64,000 bases of DNA from CAVQCX01 sp963775335 (GCA_963775335.1 CAVZIJ010000003.1:1674001-1738000); one strand, 5' to 3'. Positions 43,641 through 55,130 are shown, numbered from the stretch's first letter. Numbers and translations: made by a program. The notes: a model not told the origin generated them from the letters alone.

Positions 43641-45071
43641 TCAGCCCTTAATACACACCATCGGCTCGAGGCGAACGACCTTCTTCGACAGACCAACCTG
43701 GTGGGCGACTTCGACCACCTCCGAGACATCCTTGTAGGCCCCGGGGGCCTCTTCGGCGACGCCCCGCATCGAGGGACTGCGGATCAGGATGCCGCGGGTC
43801 GCGAGGTCTTTGACGACCTCGCCGCCGCGCCAGCGTTTAGTGGCCTGGTGACGGCTCATGGCCCGTCCGGCACCGTGGCAGGAAGAGCTGAAGGCATGGC
43901 GCTCGCTCTCGGCGGTGCCGGCGAGCACGTAGGAGGCGCTGCCCATGGAGCCGCCGATCAGCACCGGCTGGCCGACGCGGCGCAGGGGCTCGGGCAGCGC
44001 TGGGTGGCCAGGGCCGAAGGCCCGAGTCGCACCCTTGCGATGCACGAACAGCCGGCGCTCGCGCCCGTCCACCTCGTGGGTCTCGAGCTGGCAGGTGTTG
44101 TGCGAGACGTCGTAGAGCATGGTCAGATCCACGCCGGGGAAAACGTCGCGAAACGCCCGGCGCGTCAGATGGGTAAGGATCTGCCGGTTAGCGAGCGCAC
44201 AGTTGATGCCCGCACGCATGGCCCCCAGGTAGGCGCGTCCGATATCCGAGTCGAGGGGCGCGCAAGCAAGCTCCCGGTCCGGAAGACCGATGCCGAATCT
44301 CGAGGCGGCCACGGCCATGGACTGCAGGTACTCAGTGCCGATTTGGTGGCCGAGGCCCCGGGAACCGCAATGGATGCTCAACACCAGGTCCCCTTGTACG
44401 AGCCCGAAGACCCGGGCCGCCTCGGCATCATAGACCTCGACGACCTGCTGGAGCTCCAGATAGTGGTTGCCGGACCCGAGCGTGCCCATCTCGCGTTGCT
44501 GTCGCTGCTTGGCCCGCTCCGAGACCTCGCTCGGATCGGCCCCGGCCATGCAGCCGGTCTCCTCGGTGCGATCGAGGTCTTCCGCCTGGCCGTATCCCTG
44601 ATCCACCGCCCAGCGGGCGCCGCCGGCCAACATGCGGTCCATCTCGGCGCGGCTGAGCTGGATGCGGCCGGTGCTGCCGACCCCCGCGGGGATGGTGCGG
44701 GCGAGCTGGGTTGCGAGCGCCTCCTTGACCGGAAGGATGTCGGAGGCACGCAGTCCGGTGTGCAGGGTGCGCACCCCACAGGAAATATCGAAGCCCACCC
44801 CGCCGGCCGAGATCACGCCACCTTCGTCCGGGTCGAAGGCCGCCACGCCGCCAATCGGAAAGCCGTAGCCCCAGTGCGCGTCGGGCATGGCGTAGGCGGC
44901 CTTGACGATCCCGGGAAGCCGGGCGACGTTGGCTGCCTGCTCGAACACCTTGTCGTCCATGGCGTCGATCAGGGCCTTGTCGGCATAGATCAAGGCGGGC
45001 ACCCGCATCCCGTCCACCGGCGCGATGCGCCAGGAGTAGTCGGCCTCGCGCTCGACCCGGTAGGCGCTCAT
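43641..45071 (-). CDS. rtcB: RtcB, RNA 3'-phosphate/5'-OH ligase
   Basis: 476 residues. The N-terminal block MPDAHWGYGFPIGGVAAFD and GGVGFDISCGVRTLHTGL hold metal ligands. GSGNHYLELQ and the guanylylation histidine in CHGAGRAMSRHQA are present, and the C-terminus is EPMVCIKG. RtcB seals RNA ends in tRNA splicing or repair with GTP and Mn. The archease cofactor gene lies directly upstream. Confidence 0.96.
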   Translation of the reverse strand: MSAYRVEREADYSWRIAPVDGMRVPALIYADKALIDAMDDKVFEQAANVARLPGIVKAAYAMPDAHWGYGFPIGGVAAFDPDEGGVISAGGVGFDISCGVRTLHTGLRASDILPVKEALATQLARTIPAGVGSTGRIQLSRAEMDRMLAGGARWAVDQGYGQAEDLDRTEETGCMAGADPSEVSERAKQRQQREMGTLGSGNHYLELQQVVEVYDAEAARVFGLVQGDLVLSIHCGSRGLGHQIGTEYLQSMAVAASRFGIGLPDRELACAPLDSDIGRAYLGAMRAGINCALANRQILTHLTRRAFRDVFPGVDLTMLYDVSHNTCQLETHEVDGRERRLFVHRKGATRAFGPGHPALPEPLRRVGQPVLIGGSMGSASYVLAGTAESERHAFSSSCHGAGRAMSRHQATKRWRGGEVVKDLATRGILIRSPSMRGVAEEAPGAYKDVSEVVEVAHQVGLSKKVVRLEPMVCIKG

Positions 45072-45098
45072 GACCCGCTCCCCGCCTCCGCCTAAGCC

Positions 45099-45521
45099 TC
45101 AAACATCCACCACGCACTCAGCACGCCAGACCCCGGCGGCATCCCGTGCGAGGCTGAGGCCCGTCAGGGTCGCACCCTTGACCTCCACCGCGGGCTGGTG
45201 GCGGGCCTGATCCACCGGCTCGCCCCAAGCCCGGGCGTGCAGCTCGTGATCGTCCAGCCGAACCTCGAAGCGGCCGAACAGCATGCCGCGCGCAGACATC
45301 TCGTAGACGATCTCGTTGAGCCAGCGGGCCAGCAGCAGCTCATCGTCCGGGGCCGACACGTCTAGCTCCACCGGCTCAGTGGTGCCGATCAGGGCGAGAT
45401 CACAGACCACTGCGCTCATCGCCAGCGCTGCCTGCTCGAAGGCGCCGGCGCGGGTCATCGCCATCCCCCGCACGCCGATATCGGCCTGATGATGAAAATG
45501 CTCCCACCCAGGCACGCTCAC
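45099..45521 (-). CDS. Archease, RtcB activating protein
   Basis: 140 residues, MSVPGWEHFHHQADIGVRGM, with the acidic metal-binding residues at HHQADIG and the C-terminal tail ECVVDV. It accelerates RtcB guanylylation. It overlaps the radical SAM gene by 4 bases and lies 27 bases before rtcB, forming an RNA-repair unit. Confidence 0.93.
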   Translation of the reverse strand: MSVPGWEHFHHQADIGVRGMAMTRAGAFEQAALAMSAVVCDLALIGTTEPVELDVSAPDDELLLARWLNEIVYEMSARGMLFGRFEVRLDDHELHARAWGEPVDQARHQPAVEVKGATLTGLSLARDAAGVWRAECVVDV

Positions 45522-46628
45522 ACCCCGGCCTGCGCAGCGAAATCACGCATCCGGACCCGTTGATACCTCGGCCCCCAGCCACCGGGATGGGTCTCGAACA
45601 CCCCCGCACAAACGGTGCCGCAGCGGCTGCAGCATCCGTCGGCGGTCAGGTTCCACTCGGTCAGGCGGTACCAGTCGCGGCCGATCAGCCGCGTGCCGCA
45701 GTGGTGGCAGTAGGTGCTGTCCGCCTCGGGGTCGTGCACGTTGCCGACATAGGCGTAGCGCACGCCGTTCTTGAGGGCGATCTGTCGCGCCCGCTGCAGC
45801 GTCGCCAGCGGCGTGGCCGGTCGGTCCATCATCTTCCAATCCGGGTGAAAGGCCGTGAAATGCATGGGGACATCGGGGCCCAGGTGCTCCACCGCCCACT
45901 GGGTCATCTCCTCGATCTCAGTCTCGGAGTCATTCAGCCCCGGGATCATCAGGTTGGTGATCTCAAACCGAGACGTCCGTCTCATGCTTGAGGTACTCCA
46001 GGGTCTCCAGCACCGGCTGCAGGTGGCCGCCGCAGATGCGGTGATAGAAGTCCTCGGTGAACGCCTTCAGATCGACGTTCGCCGCGTCCATCCACTGGTA
46101 GAGCTCCGCACGTGGCTCCGGGCAGACGTATCCCGCCGTCACCGCGACCGATTTGACGCCGAGCTCCCGGCAGGCCTTGGCCACGTCGATGGCGTACTCG
46201 TGAAAGATCACCGGGTCGTTGTAGGTGTAGGCGACGCTTCGGCAGCCATAGGCCTTGGCGGCCCTGGCGATCGCTTGCGGGGCGGCCTGATCGGCCAGGG
46301 TGTCCATCTCGCGGGACTTGCTGATGTCCCAATTCTGGCAGAACTTGCAGGCCAGATTGCAGCCGGCGGTGCCGAAGGACAGGATCGGGGTGCCGGGCAG
46401 GAAGTGATTGAGGGGCTTCTTCTCCACCGGATCGATCACATAACCACTGGAGCGCCCATAGGTGGTGAGCACCACTTGCCCTCCCTGGTTCGCCCGCACG
46501 AAGCACAGTCCCCTTTGGCCTTCGTGCATCTTGCAGTAGCGCGGGCAAACGTCGCACTGCACGCGCCCGTCCTCCAGGGCGTGCCAATATCGGGTGGGGA
46601 CAACGTCGGGCGGGGCTGCGGTGCTCAT
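45518..46628 (-). pseudogene. AmmeMemoRadiSam-system radical SAM enzyme, single-base frameshift
   Basis: The first frame from MSTAAPPDVVPTRYW carries the N-terminal cysteines CDVCPRYC and the radical SAM motif CNLACKFC, ending LEYLKHETDV. The next frame continues FEITNLMIPGLNDSETEIEE to a C-terminal zinc ribbon (YCHHCGTRL, CCSRCGTVC). The junction near 45971 has one extra base; without it the join reads DVWFEIT. It is probably an assembly error or recent inactivation. AMMECR1 and MEMO partners are not in the window. Confidence 0.88.
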
Positions 46629-46715
46629 CAGACTACCTCCTACCTGCCGGCCGGAACCGGGAGTCATCCATTGTTAATTGTAGGTCCCCTGTCCCTGCCA
46701 GTCCGGAATCGGGCT

Positions 46716-47393
46716 TCAATGCACACCGGTCAGGGGCACGAAGGCGACCGGCAGTACATTGCGCTCGGCCACCGCCCCATCCTGGCCCTTCTCGATCAGC
46801 AGCAGGTCCTGGGCCATGTAGGGACCGCCGACCGGGATTACGAGCCGCCCACCGGGCCTGAGCTGCTCGACCAGCGGCGGCGGCACCTCATCGGCCGCTG
46901 CGGTGACGATCACCGCATCGAACGGGGCCGCTTCCACCCAGCCGTGATAGCCGTCGCCGAGGCGGCTATGCACGCCATCGTATCCGAGCCGCGCCAGGCG
47001 CCCGGCGGCCTCCGCAGCCAGTGCGGCGATGATCTCGATCGTGTAGACCTGGGCTCCGAGCTCGGCGAGCACTGCGGTTTGATATCCCGAGCCGGTGCCC
47101 ACCTCGAGCACTTTCTGGCCCTGTCTCACGCCAGCGAGATCGCTCATGAGCGCGACGATGTAGGGCTGGGAGATGGTCTGGCCGCAGCCGATGGGCAGGG
47201 GACCGTTGTCGTAGGCGTGCGCCTCCAGGCCACGGCCGACAAACTCGTGACGGGGGACGCGCTTGATGGCCTCCATCACCCGGGAGGAGAAGCGCTCGCA
47301 GCCGATCAGCTCGCGCGTGTAGCGGGCCTCGGCCTCGATCTCGCGTAGCATCCGGTCACGCTCGCGGGTGATGTGCTTGTCCGGGGTCCCCAT
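46716..47393 (-). CDS. pcm: Protein-L-isoaspartate O-methyltransferase
   Basis: 225 residues from MGTPDKHITRERDRM. The blocks are FVGRGLEAHAYDNGPLPIGCGQTISQPYIVALM, the SAM site VLEVGTGSGYQTAVLAEL and LRPGGRLVIPVG. It repairs isoaspartyl damage in aged proteins. The longer upstream frame lacks conserved residues and was not used. Confidence 0.94.
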   Translation of the reverse strand: MGTPDKHITRERDRMLREIEAEARYTRELIGCERFSSRVMEAIKRVPRHEFVGRGLEAHAYDNGPLPIGCGQTISQPYIVALMSDLAGVRQGQKVLEVGTGSGYQTAVLAELGAQVYTIEIIAALAAEAAGRLARLGYDGVHSRLGDGYHGWVEAAPFDAVIVTAAADEVPPPLVEQLRPGGRLVIPVGGPYMAQDLLLIEKGQDGAVAERNVLPVAFVPLTGVH

Positions 47394-47600
47394 ACGCCAG
47401 CCCCCTTGCGACTCAAGTCTTTCTACCGGGCTCTGATGCCTGTTCCCCTGTCCGCCCGGGAGAGGCCCAGGGTGAGGGGGTCGGGAAGGCCACAGGCCAG
47501 GTCTTGCCAACCATTTCATACCCGCCCTTCTCCCTGAAGACCTCCGCAGGCCCCTCGCCTACGGTGAAGTATGGCACCTGTCTCCCTGACGCCGAGGGTC

Positions 47601-49607
<2,007 letters not shown>

Positions 49608-49743
49608 TGGGGATTCTTCTGGTTGGGGTGTTTGGGTATCATTGGTCGGCTAATCTTCCGCCGACCCCAGGGACGGCGTGGGGCTCGATCGAGCACCTCC
49701 GCTCCGTGCCCCGAGCGACGACTCAACCCGGACCCCAGTCAGC

Positions 49744-50940
49744 ATGGCCATCAAACTCTCCGCGCGCGTCCAGGCCGTAAAGCCTTCCCCCACACTCGCC
49801 ATCACTGCCCGAGCGGCCGAGCTGCGCGCCGCCGGCAAGGATGTCATCGGGCTCGGCGCCGGGGAGCCGGACTTCGACACCCCCGACCACATCAAGAAGG
49901 CCGCCATCAAGGCGATCAAGGACGGGTTCACAAAGTATACCGCCGTGGACGGCACGCCCAGCTTGAAGCGGGCCGTCATTGAGAAGTTCCAGCGTGAGAA
50001 CAACCTGGAGTTCGCGCCCGATCAGATTCTGGTCTCGTGCGGCGGCAAGCAGAGCTTCTATAACCTCGCCCAGGCCCTGCTCGACCCCCGAGACGAGGTC
50101 ATCATCCCCGCCCCCTACTGGGTCTCTTACCCGGACATGTCCCTACTGGCGGGCGGGGTGCCCGTGTTCATCAACGCCGGGGCCAGCCAGAGCTTCAAGA
50201 TCACTCCGGCCCAGCTGCGGGGGGCCATCACTCCCAAGACCCGGCTCGTGGTGATCAACAGTCCGTCCAACCCGACCGGGATGACCTATACGGCCGAAGA
50301 GCTCTCAGCCCTCGCCCAGGTGCTGCTGGAGCACCCGCGGCTGTTGGTGGCCACCGACGACATGTACGAGCACATCCGCTGGGCCAACGAGCCGTTCGTC
50401 AACATCCTGAACGTCTGCCCGGATCTGGCCGAGCGCACTGTCGTGCTTAACGGGGTGTCCAAAGCGTACGCCATGACCGGATGGCGCATCGGCTATGCGG
50501 GTGGGCCCGCAGAGCTGATCAGGGCCATGAAGAAGATCCAGTCCCAGAGCACGTCCAACCCGACGTCGATCTCCCAGGTGGCCGCCCAGGCGGCCCTGGA
50601 GGGACCTCAGGGCTGCGTGAAGGAGATGCTGACTGCGTTCAAGGCCCGCCACGACTACGTGGTCGAGCGCCTCAACCGCATCGAGGGCGTCAGCTGCCTA
50701 CCGACCGACGGCACCTTCTACTGCTTCCCCAGCGTGCAGGACGCCATCGGGCGCATCTCCGGGCTCAAGAACGATCTCGAGCTCGCCGAATATCTGATCG
50801 AAAAGGCCGGCGTCGCCCTGGTCCCCGGCTCGGCGTTCGGCCTCAACGGCCACGTGCGAATTTCCATCGCGACCAGCATGGAGAACCTGACCGCGGCGCT
50901 CGACCGCATCGAGGCGGCGCTGGCCCAGGGCTCGGCTTGA
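49744..50940 (+). CDS. Aspartate/class I aminotransferase
   Basis: 398 residues, PLP-dependent fold type I. The PLP lysine is in NGVSKAYAMTGWRIGYAGG, substrate and cofactor contacts are in INSPSNPTGMTY and DDMYEHIRW, and the terminal arginine is in HVRISIATS. It belongs to the AAT-I gamma-type enzymes acting on aspartate and sometimes prephenate. The tRNA-Asn promoter overlaps its stop codon. Confidence 0.93.
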   Translation: MAIKLSARVQAVKPSPTLAITARAAELRAAGKDVIGLGAGEPDFDTPDHIKKAAIKAIKDGFTKYTAVDGTPSLKRAVIEKFQRENNLEFAPDQILVSCGGKQSFYNLAQALLDPRDEVIIPAPYWVSYPDMSLLAGGVPVFINAGASQSFKITPAQLRGAITPKTRLVVINSPSNPTGMTYTAEELSALAQVLLEHPRLLVATDDMYEHIRWANEPFVNILNVCPDLAERTVVLNGVSKAYAMTGWRIGYAGGPAELIRAMKKIQSQSTSNPTSISQVAAQAALEGPQGCVKEMLTAFKARHDYVVERLNRIEGVSCLPTDGTFYCFPSVQDAIGRISGLKNDLELAEYLIEKAGVALVPGSAFGLNGHVRISIATSMENLTAALDRIEAALAQGSA

Positions 50941-50966
50941 CCCCCTCAGGGGGGTCTGCGTAATAT
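50937..50966 (+). promoter_or_regulatory. tRNA-Asn promoter overlapping the aminotransferase stop
   Basis: -35 TTGACC (50937-50942), an 18-base spacer and -10 TAATAT (50961-50966), with the tRNA starting 17 bases later. The spacer holds a hairpin GACCCCC/GGGGGTC (50939-50956) that may also end the aminotransferase mRNA. Confidence 0.75.
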
Positions 50967-50982
50967 ACGCGGCTCTATCCGA

Positions 50983-51058
50983 TCCCCGGTAGCTCAGTCG
51001 GTAGAGCGGGTGACTGTTAATCACTAGGTCGGCGGTTCGAGCCCGTCCCGGGGAGCCA
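50983..51058 (+). tRNA. tRNA-Asn (anticodon GTT)
   Basis: 76 nucleotides. Acceptor arms TCCCCGG and CCGGGGA pair perfectly. The D arm is AGCTCAGTCGGTAGAGC, the anticodon loop is CTGTTAA (GTT), the T loop is TTCGAGC, and the 3' end is encoded GCCA. Mobile DNA begins within 30 bases downstream. Confidence 0.96.
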
Positions 51059-51078
51059 TAAAATCAAAGAGTTACGAG

Positions 51079-51086
51079 GGCCGCCG
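51079..51086. repeat. IS66-type target-site duplication, left copy
   Basis: GGCCGCCG, identical to 52862-52869. It is the left arm of the original tRNA-Asn terminator. Confidence 0.9.
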
Positions 51087-52861
51087 GTAACTTCTCAATA
51101 ACCAACGGCAACTATATCAATCAGCTATCGACATGAGTTAATGTTCTGAGAGAGGACTCCGAGCGCTTTGAGGGTGGCATGAAATGCCGAGCGATCATCA
51201 ACTGCCAAATATCCCGGATGCTCAGCGTAGCGAGTTGGTGGAGCAGTTGTTGGCGCAGATCGAGCGTCTTGTGCAGGAGAACCTCAGGCAGGCCGAGTTG
51301 GTGCAGCAGTTGCGTGATGAAGTGGCCGTGCTCAAGGGGCAGAAGGCGAAGCCGAAGTTCAAGGCGAGCGGAATGGAGAAAGGGACCGATCCAGAATCCG
51401 GTGAGGAAGCGCATGGTGACGACAAGAGCCAGGGCGATCGGCAAGGTGAGCCGAAAGAGCGCAAGCGCCCCGGCTCGGCCAAGCGCCGCAAGACCCAGCA
51501 ATTGGAGATTCATGAGACGGTGGAGCTCAGACCCTCGATCGAGCCCCCGGGCGGGTCGCGCTTCAAGGGATATCGAGATTTTGTCGTCCAGGACCTGAGG
51601 ATTGAGGCTCACAATACCCGCTATCGCCTGGAGGTCTGGCAGACGCCGGACGGGAAGTGGCTGAGCGGAGAGCTTCCGGCGTGCCTCAATGGCAAACACT
51701 TCGGCGCGTCGCTACGCCGCTACGTGCTCTATCAACACCACCACTGCCAGGTCACCCAGCCGCTGCTGCGTGAGCAGCTCAATGAGTTTGGCATCGACAT
51801 TTCCGCGGGGCAGATCGATGCCCTGCTGAGCGAGCGTAACGAGGTGTTTTTCGCCGAGAAGGACCAGTTGCTGGTAACCGGTCTGCAAGTCAGCCCCTTC
51901 ATCAGCGTGGACGACTCCGGCGCACGCCATCGGGGCAAGAACGGCTACGTCACGCAGATCGGCAACGACTGGTTTGCGTGGTTTTCGAGCACCTACAGCA
52001 AGAGCCGCATCAACTTTCTGCAGCTGCTGCACGCCGGGGACATCACCTACCATCTCAATGAGCACGCCTTGGAGTACCTCACTGAGGAAGGATTGCCCCA
52101 ACAACCGCGGCGTCGATTGCTCAGCGATACGAGCGGGCCGATCACCGGGGCCGAGAGCTGGAGCCAGCACCTCGACGCGTTGGGAATCGACAGCGAGCGC
52201 CATCGGCGCATCGCCACCGAAGGGGCCTTGCTGGGTGGGCTGATCGAAAAGGGCTTCTCGCTCGAGCTGGTGATCCTCAGCGATGGGGCCGGTCAGTTTG
52301 CCATCCTGCTGCACGCCTTGTGCTGGGTGCACGCCGAGCGCCTCGTGCACAAGCTGATCCCACTCAACGACACCCATCGCCTGGACCAGGAGCGGGTCCG
52401 AGACCAGATCTGGACGCTGTATGCCGATCTCAAGGCCTATCGGCGCCATCCCGATCCGGCGTTGGTGCCCGACCTGGAGGCACGCTTCGACGCCCTCTTC
52501 ACGCAGCGCACGTCCTTTGAGACGCTCAACCAGACGCTCAAGCGGTTGCATGGGCACAGGGCCAAGCTGCTGCTGGTGCTGAGCCGCCCGGACATCCCGC
52601 TGCATACCAACAACAGCGAGGGCGATATTCGGGTGTACGTCAAATGGCGCAAGATCAGCGGTGGAACGCGCAGTGATCTGGGAAAGCGCTGTCGAGACAG
52701 CCTGGCCAGCCTCAACAAAACCTGCCGCAAGCTCGGCGTGTCGTTTTGGGACTATCTTGCCGATCGGATCGAACGATGCGGCTCAATTCCTCCATTAGCC
52801 GATATCATTCGCGACCGGGCAGCCGCTGTGTCTGCTAGGCCGTGACTTATTGAGAAGTTAC
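51087..52861 (+). mobile_element. IS66-family insertion sequence, 1775 bp, with one transposase gene
   Basis: The ends are perfect 15-bp inverted repeats (GTAACTTCTCAATAA at 51087-51101 and its complement at 52847-52861). A perfect 8-bp direct repeat GGCCGCCG flanks it, the duplication size made by IS66. There are no tnpA/tnpB accessory genes, as in the ISBst12-like subgroup. It is inserted in the tRNA-Asn terminator. Confidence 0.93.
51184..52845 (+). CDS. IS66-type DDE transposase
   Basis: 553 residues. The N-terminal leucine-zipper-like helix is SELVEQLLAQIERLVQENLR, then a basic linker, then the DDE core with FISVDDSGARHRGKNGYVTQ (D), LVILSDGAGQF (D) and the Glu in HTNNSEGDIR; the C-terminus is KTCRKLGVSFWDYL. 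Intact frame with ATG start. Confidence 0.93.
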   Translation: MPSDHQLPNIPDAQRSELVEQLLAQIERLVQENLRQAELVQQLRDEVAVLKGQKAKPKFKASGMEKGTDPESGEEAHGDDKSQGDRQGEPKERKRPGSAKRRKTQQLEIHETVELRPSIEPPGGSRFKGYRDFVVQDLRIEAHNTRYRLEVWQTPDGKWLSGELPACLNGKHFGASLRRYVLYQHHHCQVTQPLLREQLNEFGIDISAGQIDALLSERNEVFFAEKDQLLVTGLQVSPFISVDDSGARHRGKNGYVTQIGNDWFAWFSSTYSKSRINFLQLLHAGDITYHLNEHALEYLTEEGLPQQPRRRLLSDTSGPITGAESWSQHLDALGIDSERHRRIATEGALLGGLIEKGFSLELVILSDGAGQFAILLHALCWVHAERLVHKLIPLNDTHRLDQERVRDQIWTLYADLKAYRRHPDPALVPDLEARFDALFTQRTSFETLNQTLKRLHGHRAKLLLVLSRPDIPLHTNNSEGDIRVYVKWRKISGGTRSDLGKRCRDSLASLNKTCRKLGVSFWDYLADRIERCGSIPPLADIIRDRAAAVSARP

Positions 52862-52883
52862 GGCCGCCGCAAGGCGGCTTTTT
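52862..52883 (+). terminator. Original tRNA-Asn terminator, displaced by the IS
   Basis: Stem GCCGCC (52863-52868) and GGCGGC (52873-52878) with a GCAA tetraloop, then five T. The left arm is part of the target duplication, so the complete terminator is rebuilt at the right end of the IS, 1.8 kb from the tRNA. Confidence 0.88.
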
Positions 52884-53508
52884 CGTTGGGTCACAGAAAG
52901 GTCACAGATCACTTCACTGCTTTCGCGACGTAGCTGCCTGCGAGGACGAGAGAGTCCTCGGCGATGGGTAAGCTATGAGCCCAACTCGGATACGGCGACG
53001 CCCGAAGGATGCCCCCAGCAGCCACCCTGCCCGTCCTCAGCCCCCATCTCCTCAGCCCCCATCCACCCGTCCGGCTTGGATTATGACCGTTCGGTCAGGT
53101 CGAAGTCCCTTCTCGGAGACTTCCAGATCCGGTTGATCTCGTGCCACAGAGCCTTAGCGTCTGCAAGCTCGTGGTCAGTGCCAATCAGCTCCCACACGGA
53201 TACGATCCCTGGTCGCAGGTCTTACCCGGGTCCCGCAAGAGTCCCGCATTGGGAGTAGTGAAGCGCACAGCGACCGGTGCTTGAAATGCAAACCGATTGA
53301 TCGTCAAAGCTCTTTTGCCCCGCACAATGCGATTCGAACCTCCGACCACCTGAACCCCATTCTCGATCCTAAATCCCACCTCATTGTTTATTCGGTTTTA
53401 TTTAGGGACGGCCGTTGCATCCACCGCACCATTTCGCCGGGCCGTGCGGGACCGAATTCCGCAAATCTTCCGCACCATCACCGGCCACCCATACATGAGC
53501 CTGAGACC
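52884..53508. other. Mobile-region DNA without genes; possible tRNA-like att remnant
   Basis: No convincing gene in about 625 bases. GGTCACAGA occurs near 52893-52912. On the minus strand near 53310-53370 a segment with GGAGGTTCGAATC resembles a tRNA T-arm followed by a decayed acceptor end; it could be an old attachment site. An AT-rich patch lies at 53370-53405. Confidence 0.4.
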
Positions 53509-53946
53509 CTATCCTGCCTCGACCCGCTCACGGAGCTCAGCCGGGGTGACGATTGGGATTCCCACCTGCCCGGCCAGGGCAAGCAGGTCCGCGTCGCCGG
53601 TAACCAGAAGATCCGCACCGGAGGCGATCGCGAGATCAAGGAAAACCTGGTCATGAGGATCCCTGCACTCGACGTTGCCGAGGTTGCGCGCCGGCTCTGG
53701 AGAAACCTCCGCATACGGCAGGAAGTCCGCCAGAAGCTCTTCCCGGTCTTCCCGACGCAATTCGAACTTCGGATACTCGAGGACACGCACCAACTCTTGC
53801 ACCGTCGCTCGTGACACCAGCGGAACAATCGCGCGTGACCTCACAGCCATCCGCAGCCAGCTAACCCGCCCTAGGGCGAACAGCAGCGCGGAGACAATGA
53901 CGTTCGTATCGAGGACGACCCTCAGCGGCGCTACTGTCTCGCCCAC
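53509..53946 (-). CDS. PIN-domain toxin (COG1569 type)
   Basis: 145 residues. The PIN acidic residues are Asp13 in RVVLDTNVIVSALLF, Glu in ATVQELVRVL, Asp in CRDPHDQVFLDLAI and Asp in LLVTGDADLL. It is a predicted Mg-dependent RNase toxin. Its start overlaps the antitoxin stop by 16 bases. Confidence 0.9.
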   Translation of the reverse strand: MGETVAPLRVVLDTNVIVSALLFALGRVSWLRMAVRSRAIVPLVSRATVQELVRVLEYPKFELRREDREELLADFLPYAEVSPEPARNLGNVECRDPHDQVFLDLAIASGADLLVTGDADLLALAGQVGIPIVTPAELRERVEAG

Positions 53947-54149
53947 CGGACCGCATCCGCAACGTCTTCCTGCGTAATCCCCAGCTCATGCAACCGCTCC
54001 CGCACCTCATCGGCTTTGCTCTCGCGCAGCGGCACCAGCACGATTCGCCCGTCTTCTTCCCGGACATCGAAATAGTCGACCCCGGGGAAGCGACTCGCGA
54101 TCGCTTTCGGCAAGGTGATCTGGTTCTTGGACGTTTTTTTCGCCAACAT
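53931..54149 (-). CDS. AbrB/MazE-type antitoxin
   Basis: 72 residues, MLAKKTSKNQITLPKAIASRF, a swapped-hairpin DNA-binding fold with the usual KNQITLPK motif. The C-terminal helix LGITQEDVADAVRWARQ probably wraps the toxin. It precedes the PIN toxin with a 16-base overlap and is expected to autoregulate the pair. Confidence 0.88.
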   Translation of the reverse strand: MLAKKTSKNQITLPKAIASRFPGVDYFDVREEDGRIVLVPLRESKADEVRERLHELGITQEDVADAVRWARQ

Positions 54150-54362
54150 CGGCTCACCCGCATCGGGGTAAGGAAACAAGGATAAAAGAATTCTGTCCGC
54201 AATTCGATCAGAACGCAAGGTGGCAGCACGCGACGCCGACCGCCCATGCGCTGGGGGCCATCGCTCTCCGGGAAACTGACTCCCATCATGATGGAATCGT
54301 GATGCCATCATGCTGATTTTCATCTCTTTTCGGACATGACTCCCGCCCTCCCATGGCCGAGC

Positions 54363-55130
54363 TCATGGACGATGGGACTGGCCGCACCCTTGTCCGACGA
54401 CCAGCATCCATTCCCCGGGCCGCAAACCCGCGCGCAGCAGCGCCTCCACTTCGGCCTGGTGCTTGTCAAACTCCCTGACCACCGACGAGACGTCTCGGAC
54501 CGCCCCCGTACTGGACACCAGCTACAGCCGCCACGGAAGACGTTTGTTCCAGTAGTCGATCGCTCGTCTGCGCTCGTTCTCCGAGAGAAAGCATGCGGCT
54601 TCCTCCTCGAGCGTCCCCACCCGCTTGACCTCCACCATCAGGAAGTGTTGCTGCAACCGATCCGGCACCAGGACGTTGAAGCCGATGTTGCCCAGATAAT
54701 CCGCCACGTGCAGGAAGGCGCGCATTCCTCCTTCTGCTTCGATTGCAGACGCATTGGTCCGGCCGAGCTCGCCGAGCTGGGGCAGAACACCGGCCAAGGC
54801 GGCTCCGAACCCTTCGGGATCACGCGCGCGCCAGTCCATGGCCTGCCCTACGGCCAGCTTGAGAAGCGCATCTTCGGCACGCCGCCCACCGGCCGCCTTC
54901 CGCCGACTCCTGCTCAGCCACTGCTCCTGCGACAGCGCGGCCCTATGCGCGCTCGCTGAGACCTCCACGCCGAACGAGGCGAGGGAGAGCTCGACGGAGC
55001 CCTCCGGGAGCTCGCGGATCGGGATATCCCCGTCTGCGAATCTCAAAGCGTCCGCACTTGGGTGCAGCCCCGCATCCGCCGGGAGCGAGTAACGGCTCCG
55101 CAACGCCTGATCGGCGTCGAATAGGAGGCG
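54363..55130 (-). pseudogene. C-terminal DUF3883 part of the broken sacsin-like protein
   Basis: This part continues the fused frame in a different reading frame: RVRRLLFDADQALRSRYSLP through a DUF3883-type nuclease-like segment, LVPDRLQQHFLMVEVKRVGT and FLSENERRRAIDYWNKRLPWRL. A TAG at 54522-54524 then interrupts WRL-LVSSTGAVRDVSSV where a Tyr codon (TAC) is expected. The frame stays open to a TGA at 54363. Frameshift plus nonsense mutation indicate decay. Confidence 0.7.

Noticed and set aside
43560..45095. 511-codon plus-strand frame over rtcB
   Set aside because: Shadow of rtcB, which has all its active-site motifs on the minus strand.
53185..53379. 64-codon minus-strand frame with NGVQVVGGSN
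   Set aside because: This pattern arises when tRNA-like DNA is translated; it is more likely a tRNA-derived remnant than a protein.
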